Positions 45,248 to 57,150 of a DNA stretch of 64,000 bases are shown in pieces (position 1 is the first letter of the stretch; every line of letters starts with the position of its first letter). The translations under genes and the position numbers were made by a program. This stretch comes from Isoetes taiwanensis (lineage: Eukaryota > Streptophyta > Lycopodiopsida > Isoetales > Isoetaceae), in contig JAJEKV010000051.1 of the NCBI GenBank assembly GCA_021234155.1, positions 8,638,105 through 8,702,104 on the forward strand. Direction: 5' to 3'. The notes below the pieces were generated by a model. That model was not told where the DNA came from and did not search any database. It worked only from the letters and a program-made list of their open reading frames with translations.

Positions 45248-46695
45248 CTAAGAGCGTGGAGTAGGGCTTACCATCTCTTCTCGAGCGATAACTGATAACG
45301 CCTTTACCTCCAGCTTATCATTTACCTTTGCAGTGCTGGTCAAAACTTTCTTGCGAGGCTTTGTACATTCTCGGGAAAAGTGTCCGACCACCCCGCAACG
45401 ATAACATCCCTTAGACTTATCCGTTTTGGCCTCACCTTCCTTGGCCTTGGCCCCGGTGGCCTTATCCTTATCCTTAGAATCATTCTTCTGCTTCTTAGAG
45501 AGAGCAGATCTCTGGGAGTTTCCCCTGGCCCTCTTTGCCTTCCAATTAGCAAAGTTCTGAGCCTTCTTGGATTCTTCCCTACCCACCAGTTTCCTGGCCA
45601 TCTCCACAGCCAACTAGCGGGTTCTGCCTGCAGCAAATGCGTGTGAATGCTAGCATCCCCTAGACCATTTATAAAATGATCTACGCGCATCCTGCAGTAA
45701 TTTCGGGTAAACGCGAAAAGAGCGCCCTCAGCTCCGTCACATAATCCCACAGAGACCCTGTCTGAGTGAGCTCCTTCAGCTGTATGAGCGCATGACGCCG
45801 GTCATAATGAGGTGCATACTCTTGTCGGAATAAATGACAAAATTCCCTCCAAGTACGCAGCTTCTGACCATTCTCGGTGTGAATGTCCCACCATGTAGCC
45901 GCCGGTCCCTTCAGCTTCAGGGTGGCATACATAAGTCGGGCATTCTCGCCCTTCTTCGTGGCTGCAAAATATACCTTCATTTGATTGAACCATCGCATAG
46001 CCTGCTCCGGCGTTACATCCTTGCCATAGAAATCTGGCATTTTTACACGCTCTAGAGATTTAATCTCTCAGAAAGTTCCCCCAGGGACTCTTCTAGCTGA
46101 GCAATACCTTCTATGACATTCTGAGTTGCTGGTTCCTCGGCCAACCCCGTGTTTAATCCCGGTGGTGCACTAGGTCCCGGTCGTGCAACCCCGTGAGAAA
46201 CACCATGGCTTGCCCCTGGAGCAGTGGGAGCTGCCCCAGCCACCTGCAGAAACTTCTCTACCACGCTACTCAAGCGAAGTTCTCGGGCCTTCCCTTCAGC
46301 AGCCCACTTCTGCAGGTTTTCTTGTATCAACCCCAGGGTGTTCTGAAACCTGGCTTGTTCCGCCCTTATCTCGTTCAGTTCTCCAGTTAGACGGTTGATA
46401 TGACTTATACTTTCGTCAGGTAAGTTTCTATCGACCGGACCCCGCTCAGTATTTGCTCCCAGAGCGTTCCCGGCATTCACATTAGCTGCACTTGCAGCAT
46501 TAACGTGATCAGCACCTTCAGGAATAGCTGCTCTAGGAGCAGCTTCTGGGGGTGCCCCCCTTCCAGCTCGAACTCGGGCAATTCATCGTCCAGATGAATG
46601 TCCTCAAGAGCAGGTATTATGCCGTCCTCTGGCGGTTGCACTTCAGGCATACCGTCAATTGGTCCAGCTGGCATATCAGGCACAGGTTCAGCCAT
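45248..46695 (-). pseudogene. Gypsy gag with zinc knuckle (frameshifted)
   Basis: The start codon is at 46695 (MAEPVPDMPAGPIDG), about 16 bp downstream of the 5' LTR and overlapping the PBS region, as is common in plant gypsy elements. Frames change at about 46480, 46040 and 45680. The capsid-like domain reads MPDFYGKDVTPEQAMRWFNQ, then AATWWDIHTENGQKLRTWRE and QEYAPHYDRRHALIQLKELT. A CCHC zinc knuckle CYRCGVVGHFSREC follows near 45370-45410. gag forms the particle and binds the RNA. The frameshifts make it non-functional. Confidence 0.88.
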
Positions 46696-46696
46696 T

Positions 46697-46710
46697 AGGC
46701 TCTGATACCA
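46697..46710 (-). promoter_or_regulatory. Primer-binding site of the gypsy element
   Basis: The minus strand reads TGGTATCAGAGCCT one base after the 5' LTR. It is complementary to the 3' end of plant initiator-Met tRNA, the commonest plant LTR-element primer. Confidence 0.9.
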
Positions 46711-46711
46711 C

Positions 46712-47702
46712 TGCTATAATGCAAAACATTTTCCTTAAGAACAATCTCTGCCTGCGCGTTAACACCGACTAGCTTCCACCCGCACCTTGGATCCCGGATC
46801 CCCCTCGCTAATGTTATCGGCTTACTGCTATGTGAATTTTTCCACAGAAGCCCGGATTCCTTCAGAGAATCCCTCTGAGTTAAGCACCTACCGGATGCTT
46901 CACTCTGACTGATCTTTGGCAGTAGCAATCTGCCTTGAGATCGTAAACACAGTCCCCAGGCTGCACTCCGACCCTATGGGTCCAGTGATGATCCAGCTCC
47001 TGGCAGCAACAGACTGCCTTGGAACCACACTATCAGCTTCGGAATCCAAATCCGAACCCAAAGCCTGGTTATTGAATCTTACAGCAATCTCTCTGGGCAG
47101 AATCGGCTCTCAATCTCTCAAGACCCGGTTTCCTCTATCTGCCTGAAACCATCCCTTAGGCTTTATAGAACTCTATCTTGAGTTCACAGGCAGTCTTGCA
47201 TGCCCAAATCCGGCCAGATCAGGCCTTTACTTGACCCGAATCCATGCTCTATAGCTCCTCTTAGAGATCTGGCAGCCGGACTTGCTTCCATGCTTTGTTA
47301 CTCTGATACAAATCAGGTTTTGAAGACCCATCCAATATTTCGATGCCATGTAACCATAGCTAAATCTTACATTTAAATAACATTGGCCCCTAGGGCCTAT
47401 ACAACTTACATTAACATTAATATCTAATGTTAACCATGTAAGCTTATGGGTCCTCTGCCCCGGTCAATCCCTGCTAGCTCTTGCCGCGCTAATATTTAAT
47501 AATATAGCGCCCCCTAGTGAACCATTAACCTCCGCTAGCCATTATTACCTTTTACCCCGCATCTCGTCACCGTAGACTGATTACAGTCAACACGGCTCAT
47601 TAAATCACAACTGCCTGGCAATCGCGACCAATAGTACCCCCGTGCTCATGGACGTCCGTCAAGGGCCCGATTCTGGCTATGCCCTTAGGAGCACCTGTAA
47701 CA
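46712..47702 (-). repeat. 5' LTR of the gypsy element
   Basis: It is 991 bp, partner of 24720-25743, with TG...CA ends and followed by TSD TCACT at 47703-47707. It retains a segment absent from the 3' LTR and has a single copy of the 60-bp unit. Confidence 0.92.
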
Positions 47703-47707
47703 TCACT

Positions 47708-48789
47708 GTCTTTGGTTTTTTAAAACCTTTACCGCCTTTGGTTTTTGAAGCAACCGTAGGATGCCCGACATGGCAAACATGCAACTGCGGCTGTTAGACT
47801 GTCTCTATAGGCTCCCGATGCACTGGATTTAAATATCAAACCTACTTCACATGTTCTTTGCAAACCCTAGGCCATGCAAACATGCAATAGCAGAGGCAAC
47901 GAATAGCCTTTTTACGAAGGATGAGACGAAGTCTTTGAATTCAAAAGCTGTGGACATACAAAAGGGATTCATGGTCGTCCATTGTATGATGCTTCGTTCC
48001 ACCGGCCCTGCTTCGCCCCTGCTTCATTCCGGCGCCGCAAGTGCTCCATTCTAACGGCCCTACTTCTGGCCATCACCCCTGCTTCAGAAAGAACTGCCTA
48101 AAAGAAAGATCTACAGGAAGTAAGCTCAGGAAGTAAAGATCCACAGCTATAAGCCAGCTCCAAGAAACTCGTCCACTGCTATAAGCCAGGTCTAAGAAAC
48201 TCGTCCATAGCAAGAAACTCGTCCAAGAAACTCCAAGAAGCTCGAAAAATGATAGAAAAGACACAATAAACCAAAGATCATCCACAAGCTTACAAAATCA
48301 TAGGCGCTCTACTTGAAAATGGAATCAAAAGAAGGATCAGGCACATGCGCCTCAGAAAATGGCAAGAACAAGTGGATCCGAGATGCCTAAAGCCTTGGCA
48401 TCACGTCCATGCCATAGCCGGAGCTCGTCCGGCAAGACCAAAATGTGAACAGTGAAATTGGCCACGTCAGCAGAAAATGCTCCACCGAAATTTCACGTAT
48501 GAACATTCCTGTATACGGAAATGCCAGCTTCCTAGAGTATCACTCATTATTCTTTAGTTGTTGCATTTCTCACAGTTGTTTTTATTGGAAAACTCATAAA
48601 TTGCCCACCGTTAGTGGGCTTTACATGTAATTGTTCACTTTTTGTGATCATTCCATGTGATTGTTCACGAATAATGGGATAGTAATGTGTTATCAGTAGT
48701 TTGAGGGAGCCCCGTAAATATCGGATGCCATCACTTGTAAACCGTGGGTATATCGGGGTCTTTAACATGTTAAAACGGCCATTAGCCAT
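47708..48789. other. No supported gene
   Basis: The notable feature is a short run of AAGAAACTCGTCCA repeats (about 48160-48235). Host coding is not evident. Confidence 0.4.
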
Positions 48790-49512
48790 GTTGCCCTTTA
48801 TGGCCATATCTTAAGTCCGGTGCCAGAGTACCCCTATCAGATTTTTCTCTTTCCTTCCTTGTCTCGGAGTGTCTTTCTACTCCAGCCTGCCGCCTCATAT
48901 GCAGACCTGCACTAACCATCCACCCAGAATTGGTCGGCGCATTGCCGGACCGGATCTGCAGATTCAAACAATCTGTGATCACCCATTTTAACAGTTCTAC
49001 CTGCATGCCATCTAAATCTGCAGCCTTGCCATTTGTGAGATGGTGCAAGTCTTTAGTGACATCTACCTTTGATATAATCGGTACTGGGCCTAGTCGTGTT
49101 GGCACTTCATTCCACACTCTGTTAAGATCGTAAAGCCGGATCAAGTATTGCTTTCACTGTCCTTGAGATATGTTTCCAGTAGATTGCACGAGTCTTTGTA
49201 ACACCCTTCTCCAAAATGCCTTGGGTTGACGATCAAGGAGGTAAAACACTTCCATATATTGTGCCTTCTTGCCCTTGAGGAAAGTTTTTAGTGTTTAATC
49301 GCCTGCAATCTAAGAGTGGGATCAGCCACCATCCTGAGTTGGTGCTTAAGCTCCTTGCACTGAGAACCATGTTTCGAGGAAAGCTTTTCAAACATGAAGT
49401 CCTTGTGCGTTTTCTTCTAAAACATTCTTCTGTGGCACTCAGAAGGACTGTGACCAACTGGTTAGTTTGTTGCTCTAATGCAGGAGCTGCAAAATTCCTC
49501 CAATTCTTCTGA
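48790..49512 (-). pseudogene. Second LINE fragment (endonuclease-RT linker)
   Basis: The minus strand encodes DRQPKAFWRRVLQRLVQSTG near 49150-49235 and LTNGKAADLDGMQVELLKW near 49010. The same order occurs in the LINE at 39872-43006 (SLDRHPVTLRRRVL; LANGKAADLDGM). The NGKAAGxDG box opens the RT. Both ends are truncated, and there are frameshifts between segments. Confidence 0.7.
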
Positions 49513-49571
49513 TAGTACTCCGTCTAATCACAATCCAGGTCTAATCATAATCCAGGCGAAGCTGATGCATG

Positions 49572-50047
49572 TGTTACGAATCAAAGGTTAGTCAATAATC
49601 AAAAGATCGAACCAACACTAAATCACCAAGGATTTCCAAACCAGGCCTTCAGCCCAAAGCTCTCCACCCAACCGGGCTCGCAAAAACAAGAGTCACTAAG
49701 ATAGTCCATGCGCAACTTTGGTCAAGCTAGAAGAGGGTTTGAGATCATCAACCCTTAGAGAATCCTCTCTAAGACATAGATACAGAGTTTATAGAAGGTG
49801 GCAAGAAGCAGTCGAAGGAGCAGACAGGGATGAGGATGGATCTCCCTCCAATAAGCGCACCTCTTCCCCTTATATAGGGATTAAGGAGCCTTTTGGGAAA
49901 AAGGTAAAGGTACATCGGCTAATTATAGGATCTCAACCTTTTCCGAGATTCCATAAATATCCCAATGATGCAAGTCTCATGTTCTTTTTCCCATGTAACT
50001 ATCTTGCTCTTGCTTTCCGAACCACTCCCCCGAGCACCACCATATCA
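49572..50047 (-). repeat. 3' LTR of the 2.8-kb element
   Basis: It starts TGTTACGAATCAAAGG and ends CACCATATCA. Very few differences from 51903-52377 are seen by eye. Confidence 0.93.
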
Positions 50048-50100
50048 ATTCCTCCCCTTCCCGGGATTGATCGTCCTCGATCAAGAATTATGGCAGAATA

Positions 50101-50270
50101 ACATAACCAAATCCATGGTTACAACCCTGATTGAATCCACAATCAGAAATATTCAATAATATAACCAAGTCCATGGTTACAACCCTGATTGATAACCAAG
50201 TCCATGGTTACAACCCTAATTGAATCCACAATCAGAAAATAATCAAGTCCCTTAGAAAATAATCAAGTCC
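50101..50270. repeat. Short tandem units in the element interior
   Basis: ATAACCAAGTCCATGGTTAC (first copy AAATCC) occurs three times, at about 50101, 50160 and 50192. Each is followed by AACCCTGATTGA or a variant. Near the end, AGAAAATAATCAAGTCC occurs twice. Confidence 0.8.
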
Positions 50271-51902
50271 AGCCCTTTAAGGCTAAAAATTTCTAAGTTC
50301 AGTAAAGACTTTCATTTCAGTTCTACTAGAAATGGCCTCAATTCACTTAGAGGACTTGACATCCTTATAATCGTTAATAAGGAATTCTGGCAAGGCTTGC
50401 TGATACTCCTGCGCAAGTCTCATTTGCATCGTAATGTCCATGTCCTGCGAAAACTCAATCACAGCTTTAGATTCTGCAAACCCAGTAACTGCTAACTGCA
50501 CATATCACCTAACATAAGTTCACGAAAAATTTCCACCCAATATGCCAAAGTGAACTTAGTTAGCATTGAACCATTACCGTCAAGCTTTTTAGTTTTTAGA
50601 TTTTTTTTTTTAAATTAGAACTTAATTTTTGGTCATTTCCCATAGAAATACATCAGTTCTTAAAACTCTCTCGTTGCTATACCACAACTAAATATAGAAT
50701 AATTCTTTCCGAGTCCATCTAGACAAAATTCGAAGCTTATAACAAGGTTTTAAGGGTAAATTTTTCCATACAAGTATACCCTTACCGTTGAGCATTTCAT
50801 GGTCCATTTTCTTAGTCCAAGCAAACACATGCTATACTCTTGTAAATAATGGATTCAAAAAAAATATCGTAAAGGCATTTTTTTGAAATACCTTTAAAGC
50901 CATCGAAACTCTTAAATCATAAACTGTTAAGGCCAGCGTTAGGGTTTCCGACGGGAGTCCTTGTGCTTATTTATTTATTATTTTTTTTCCTAGTGCGGGA
51001 TACCCATGCCTGATATCCCTTCTTAGTCAGCAATAAGAAAACATTTCGTATGCTGCTTCGTCCCAACCCCTAAGGAAGGGCTCAGGGCCTCGAAAACATT
51101 TCCAGAAAGAGGCTTCGGCTGGATTTGGCGGAAGACTCCATCGATTAAAAAAACTTCATCGACCTTGAACAGGGAGGTATTTGCATGTTCGATCATTCCT
51201 GCATCCCGATTTAGGGTCTTGCTTGCAGCCAAGATCCAAATGAAAGCATGGCTTGACCGATTAGGCATGGCCCGTCCGATTAGGGATAAGGCTCTGTATG
51301 AGCACCGGTAACTAGAAACGGATTAAAACTGAAGGTTTTGGCTTAATTCTGACGCAAAATTTGGCAGAGGCTATAGCGGAGCGGTAATCACAATCCTTGT
51401 TTTCATATTCGATAGAACAAAAAGGTCTTTTTGCATATTCGACACTTTTGGTATAGAGTATCTCAGCAGAATATCAAACTTCCTTTTTTTTCTTAAGAAA
51501 AAAGGTCTCCTTTTCCACCAGAAAGGTAAAATCGGCTTGAGATTTCCGACAGTTCTACTGGTCGATTCTTCCTGCAGAACATGTATAAGCTAGATAATTC
51601 ATTCATAGACTAGCAGTAGCATAAGTTTACTGCCGGTTTAAACTGGAACTGTTGTTCATCCAGATTCTTTGCACGAAAGAGATTCTTAGATACTCTTCTC
51701 TTAGATACTCTCATCAAGGAAATTATTATTCTAGCTAAACTTTTTGCTAGCAAAGCATCCAAAATCCTAGTTGTTAACTCTGATGGTTAACTGTAACAGT
51801 TATTTTTAATTCATCCAAATTCTAGCATCTTAGTTTCACTCTCAAAGATACCAAACCATTTTCCACAGCCTAGAAAAGAAAGAACCACGCTCTGATACCA
51901 CT

Positions 51903-52377
51903 TCTTACGAATCAAAGGTTAGTCAATAATCAAAAGATCAAACCAACACTAAATCACCAAGGATTTCCAAACCAGGCCTTTAGCCCAAAGCTCTCCGCCC
52001 AACCGGGCTCGCATAAACAAGAGTCACCAAGATAGTCCATGCGCAACTTTGGTCAAGCTAGAAGAGGGTTTGAGATCATCAACCTTAGAGAATCCTCTCT
52101 AAGACACAGATACAGAGTTTATGGAAGGTGGCAAGAAGCAGTCGAAGGAGCAGACAGGGATGAGGATGGATCTCCCTCCAATAAGCGCACCTCTTCCCCT
52201 TATATAGGGATTAAGGAGCCTTTTGGGAAAAAGGTAAAGGTACGTCGGCTAATTATAGGATCTCAATCTTTTCCGAGATTCCATAAATATCCCAATGATG
52301 CAAGTCTCATGTTCTTTTCCCCATGTAACTATCTTGCTCTTGCTTTCCGAACCACTCCCCCGAGCACCACCATATCA
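51903..52377 (-). repeat. 5' LTR of the 2.8-kb element
   Basis: Partner of 49572-50047; followed by TSD GCATG. Confidence 0.93.
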
Positions 52378-52382
52378 GCATG

Positions 52383-53936
52383 TGGAAGTTAGCTTTGTAG
52401 TGGACAAACCCAATTTTGAATCGAGGAATCCCAGTTTTGAATTGGTTAGAAGTCAACTGGCACTTCTAAGTTTTTTGAAATTGTATAAAATATGGATCAG
52501 TCAAGGGGGATTCACTCATGTATAAGGGGGATATGCCATCTGCGTGCATGGGTGGCAAAAAACCCCCGTATACAGATCTTTAAAAGCAAATTTTGACCCC
52601 TTTCGAATAAAAATTACCTAGGATAGTGCAAAAAATACCAGAAAAAGGACCCCCTGCCGACCGTATATGTACGAAAATGGGTCCAAAAAACCCCCTTCCC
52701 ATGCATGCAGATGGGTTATACGCCCAAAACTGTGAACCCCCCTTGGGATCAGTAGCCCAAATTATAAGACAAAGAGTTTTTGCAATAAGGCCAATTTTGA
52801 ATTCAGAAATTCAGAAGTCATCCAGTACTTCTAAGTTTTTTGAGATTGCCTTTGACACAGGATAAAATTGGGTTGGAGGAGAAAGAATTAAGGCAACAAA
52901 ATTTGCCGATAAAGCAAAGGCAAGGCTTCGAAACTCCCTAATGGGGATGCACCCTTATAATGATAGACGCCCACCTATACAACCTATGTCGTTTTTCTTT
53001 AGTCCCACAATTTTCAGACAACCCTATGTGGGACAACAGCTTATGTGGGACAGCAGCTTGTTTTAACTTTGACCTCCATTGCTATCTTTTTACTCTTTCT
53101 GCCTTTTATATATAGTATTGTCTTATTATATTTCTTCGATTCGACAATAACATAATTGTGAACCTTCAGCCTCAAACACACTTACATCTCTTATACCCAA
53201 TATACAGACTTATTATTAGTCCAGCAAAAAGTTCTTGATGTGACCCGCATACTTGCTGAACCTTGCGTACCCGTCATCCTCCTATTCACATAAAGTTCAA
53301 TAATCATTCATTGAGCAGGCCTCCACGTGATAGAAAAACATGCCCATCAATGCCTCTAGTTCATAAAAGGATCATACAAGAGTGGAAGAAGAATCTTCTA
53401 ATGCTTGCCATCTTTTATGATGCCAATCACCACTCTTCCATTTAATATGGAGTCCATAAGCCAGGTCTGAAACAGCGACGGACCAGAATTGGAACCTTTT
53501 AAATATTCATCTCCGAATTGAAACTGGAACTCACCCAACAACCACACATGGGCCATGTCTATATGTTGATTGGATTGTAGGCATCTCAGTGTGACACAAC
53601 CAGCATCAACATGCCCCACAAGATGTGCAGAATTTGACGACTTGTTTACATCTCCACAAACTGCCTTTGTTTACTGTATCCTCATCTGAGATGTCCGTAT
53701 ATGTGATGTCACAACAAAGCCATAGTAACAATGAAGAGCTTCCGTCAAAGCATGCATCAGCAATTTGAAATAGCACGATAATATAAGCAAAGGTCTTCTG
53801 GCTTCTTCCAAATGTAAGCCCGAACTGTTGCTAGACTCATCTCTGGGGGTAAGACCTAGATTTATATTGATCAAAAAATATTCAAGCAGTAAGTCCATAA
53901 AATTTCACATATTAAAAAGCTCAAACAATTGCCCAC
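52383..53936. other. No supported gene; one diverged duplication
   Basis: A block ending CACTTCTAAGTTTTTTGAAATTG (52410-52485) recurs diverged at 52790-52850 (TACTTCTAAGTTTTTTGAGA). Both follow CCAATTTTGAAT. The minus-strand frame at 53398-53619 shows no known motif. The expected last exon of the WDR48-like gene was looked for here and not found. Confidence 0.4.
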
Positions 53937-56900
53937 CTGCTGATTGCATAAGATCTGTATAACAGGTTTAGGCTGCTGCTGCCAAGACCGTAAACCTGAT
54001 CGATAGGTAGCAAGAGCACTTCCTGCCAGCTGTTGGCCCAACTGTGCAGAGTTTGCTGCTTGTTCACTGCCACTTTCCTCTGCAGGTTTCTCCACAACCA
54101 GCTTTTCCAAAATATAGTTAACAACCTGTACATAAGCAATACATTGAATTGATTTTCCATAAGAATGCACAACCTGAGCTCATCTAAACAATCTGTACCT
54201 TTTGCATTCTCAAAATACGTGGCACACTAAGCTTGCCCTGCTTAAGCACCTGCAATGAATTTCCCTCAAAGGGGTGCAGGAAGAAGTTGCACCTGCATAA
54301 AAAAAGAAGCAACAATGCATAGGTCAATTTCATAGTAACATGTTTTTGCGCCTTGCATAAATGAAAGGACAAAGGTGCTTCATACTAACATGTTTTTGCA
54401 CCTTGCATAAATGAAAGGACAAAGGCGCTTCATACTTTGCATGTTCTCATGGTGGGATTTGACCATGAATGACACAATCAATACACCACTTAGGGAGCTC
54501 TTTTTCATCTTCTGTACCATCTAAGTCTGTGGCCTTCTTCCTCCATGGTCCACCTTGTGAACCCTCCGTGATAATAGATGGGGGCAAAGTAGTTGAAAAC
54601 TCGAAGGCAGGCAGCACATCCATGTCATCATGTGAAGACTCACTCGGTCCTCTATGAGTGATGATCTCCAGGTATTGGCAATGGCATGTCTACATTTGCC
54701 AAATGTGGAGGGGTTGCCTTCTGTCTCCTGCGAGCCAACCAATGACTCAATAGTCCACGTAGTGTCTCCTGACCAAGGTTCAACTGCAACAATCTTCAAC
54801 ATAATAAGTTCCAAACGTGGTGATTAAAATACTATTTTGAGAAGCATATATCAGTTATGCATATGTAGAAAAAATATACAGAAGTATAACTGACTCTGAC
54901 ATATTTCTATTTCCAGTTCTTCTGTCTAAATTGTTTTCATATTCATATCTATCTCCAGATCTGTGTAGGAGAGATGTTTTTGCTGTTAGACAGACTTCTG
55001 TATAATTATGCCATGTGAAGGATTCTATAAAGCAAAAATGAGAATACAGTTTTATACTGTAAAGGTTTCTCTTCTTTTCTAGCGTATACTTTTTCCTTAC
55101 TCACAACTTCAAATATAAAAAAAAATCAAGTAAAGTACGGCCAACCTTGTTCTCTTCAGAAGCACCAGGAACCTGCAAATCTACAGAATCTATTTCCGCC
55201 GAAAAACATTGGGGTGTATCAAGATGCACAGAATTGTGAACCAAGCTGGAACACTAACCTGGTTAGGTAATAAGATTTTAGCAGGTATATTTGTCAAAAA
55301 AAAGGAATAACTTTTGTTGAAATCTTTACCATTTCAAATAACTCTTTTTCTTTTTCCTCAAAGGATATCTGCACATAAATCAAGAGCATTATGAGATGTG
55401 CATGAACCTCTTAGTCAACAACACCACAAGTGCATGTATTTTCATACCCTTCCAAAATCCTTAACAACGGCACCACGAGTTATCTCTGTGACGTTCCAAG
55501 GAAATATACGCTATAAATACATATATTTTCGGGTCCGTCACTATACAAGTCTACTTCTAGCCTTGTATACCTTAGGAAGTGCCATGGGTGCATATCTAAG
55601 TTATGTATATAACTTAGATAACCTTAGGATAAGACCCATATCCCACATGCCCTTATCCTATTGGGCAATCGCCACATGGCCACATCCCATTGGAGCCACG
55701 TGTCATCCCATTTGGACCCTAACCTATATTAACCTAAACCCTAACCCTAGGCCTCTTTTTCTAGCCCTATCACCCTAGGAACCTTCTTCGCACACGAAAC
55801 CCCGTTTCGAGCGCCGTTTGCTGTGGCATCTAGCCTAGTGCAGCAGCCCCCAAAGCGTGTGCACGATCTTGGAGTGAGCACGGCTTCGACCACTTCGAGG
55901 AGCATGGAGACGCCAGGAATGGGAGGGAGCGCTTCGGGAGCAGGTATTTGGAGTAGTGTCCATAGTTAGTTCATCTGGAAGTTAGCACTCCATATGGGTC
56001 AGTATGTTGTATCTAGAGTAGAGCCATCCTAGAACCCTTATTCAACATCTTGAACCCTAATCAAGGAACCCTAACTGTAAGTTAGATATGTATGATTAGG
56101 TTAGATGTTATTCTGATGATTATCATGATATGATGTTGTATGATGATGGTTGATCATGTTTGCTCCTCTGGGTAGAGACCTAGTAGCCTTACTTAATAAT
56201 GCTCCTAGTTAGACCCTTTAGTTCCTATTATTATGCGGCCTGTGCATAGGAACCCACCGGGCTACGGGGGCTATGATGTGACTCAGCACTACACAACAGG
56301 GCTAGAGGAGATACGGAGGGAGGGTCCCTGCTGAGCGTGGCTACTGGGGACCCCATAGCGGGCTAGGCTTATGGCCGGTCACTTCATGTGGGCCAGGCAT
56401 GGGTCCGACACACCCTGGGGCAATGGTGTTGCCCTGCCTCTCAAGAGTTGCAGGTGTTGGCCTGGCTCTTGTTTTGGGGGGTAAGTCGGGGACGAATCAT
56501 GTGTCGTCACGATTCTCTAGCTGCCCAAGGAACCTCTAGACCCTGGGGAGGGGAGATGCAACCCTTCCTGCCTCGACAGACCAGGGAGATGCAACGTGGA
56601 GTAGTCCCGATCGGTGATACCATGGGATTGCGTATCCGGAAGGTTAGAGTCATGCCAGAGCCTGATTTAGCCCATCTGCAAAGTATGCACAGGAGGGGCG
56701 GATGGAGTGGTCAACCCTAGCCATTGTCTATAGCCAGCCCCGCCATTGTTATGACTCAGTCTGCTCTATCTTGAGACCTAGCCGTCAGTCTACTTTCCCC
56801 AAGAGTCTGAGCCCTGGGTAGGAGCTCCTCATGTTTTACGGTATATGTTTATCTCTGATGTAACTATGGATATGTGGATGTGCTACCCTTCAAGGTAGTG

Positions 56901-57150
56901 TGCTGTATTGTTATTGCTAGTTCTGACGTTGTTTATGCTTCTGCTGTGATAGGAGCCCATAGGGGAAGGGCGCGCAAGACACCTTCATGTCCCCTTTCCG
57001 CACTAAGGTGATCCCAGAGTGCGGGATAGACGGAGGGCACGTGCGGTCGAAGGACCAGATGGGGGATTTCCTACGGAGTGTACGGCCGTGCGCCGTATAT
57101 TTTGTAGGGAGCGTCACAATCTCCCAAAGCTTTACAATATCTGATGCATC
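53937..57150 (-). pseudogene. WDR48/UAF1-like gene, 3' half, disrupted
   Basis: Minus-strand exons are 57150-57119 plus 55486-55448 (one exon, split by a solo LTR), 55368-55330, 55258-55146, 54783-54436, 54292-54199 and 54125-53937, all with GT-AG borders. They encode DASDIVKLWEI / TRGAVVKDFGR (end of the last WD40 repeat), ISFEEKEKELFEM, VSVPAWFT, VHLDTPQCFSAE, LNLGQETLRGLLSHWLARRR, FEFSTTLPPSIITEGSQGGP, DGTEDEKELPKWCIDCVIHG, FFLHPFEGNSLQVLKQGKLS and VVNYILEKLVVEKP. This matches the C-terminal DUF3337 part of WDR48 (UAF1), a WD40 cofactor of ubiquitin-specific proteases with plant homologues. Defects are a deletion/frameshift in the third exon, a frameshift and a TGA (Arg position of PPREN) in the fourth, the LTR insertion, and no final exon. 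Upstream WD40 exons were not seen. Confidence 0.78.
55487..57118. mobile_element. Solo LTR, 1.63 kb, inserted in the WDR48-like exon
   Basis: It starts TGTGACGTTCC and ends GGAGCGTCACA (short inverted termini), flanked by ATCTC at 55482-55486 and 57119-57123. Removing it with one ATCTC restores the exon frame ...VKLWEI-TRGAVV.... It has no gag/pol motifs and is G/C-rich in its middle. Solo LTRs arise by recombination between the two LTRs of a full element. Its full-length relatives are not in the window. Confidence 0.9.

Larger units (their letters stand above)
24720..47702 (-). mobile_element. Ty3/gypsy LTR retrotransposon split by nested insertions
   Basis: LTRs at 24720-25743 (3' LTR) and 46712-47702 (5' LTR) run TGTTATAAC...CCTGTAACA and TGCTATAAT...CCTGTAACA. 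The target duplication TCACT lies at 24715-24719 and 47703-47707. On the minus strand the order is LTR, PBS, gag, protease, [insertions], RT/RNase H, integrase, chromodomain-like remnant, polypurine tract, LTR. Protease before RT and integrase last with a C-terminal chromodomain-like segment define a chromovirus-type Metavirus-like element. Removing the insertions leaves about 6.6 kb, close to the normal size. About 100 codons between protease and RT are missing as well. Frameshifts in gag and pol and stops in the last domain make it inactive. Confidence 0.93.
49572..52377 (-). mobile_element. Non-autonomous LTR retrotransposon, 2.8 kb (TRIM/LARD-like)
   Basis: LTRs at 49572-50047 and 51903-52377 (476 and 475 bp) are nearly identical. 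The flanking target duplication GCATG is at 49567-49571 and 52378-52382. A PBS complementary to initiator-Met tRNA lies at 51889-51900 (minus strand TGGTATCAGAGC) and a polypurine tract (minus strand GGAAGGGGAGGAAT) lies next to 50047. The 1.86-kb interior has no gag or pol motif. Such elements move with proteins supplied by relatives. The only irregular terminus is TC instead of TG at 51903. Confidence 0.93.
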
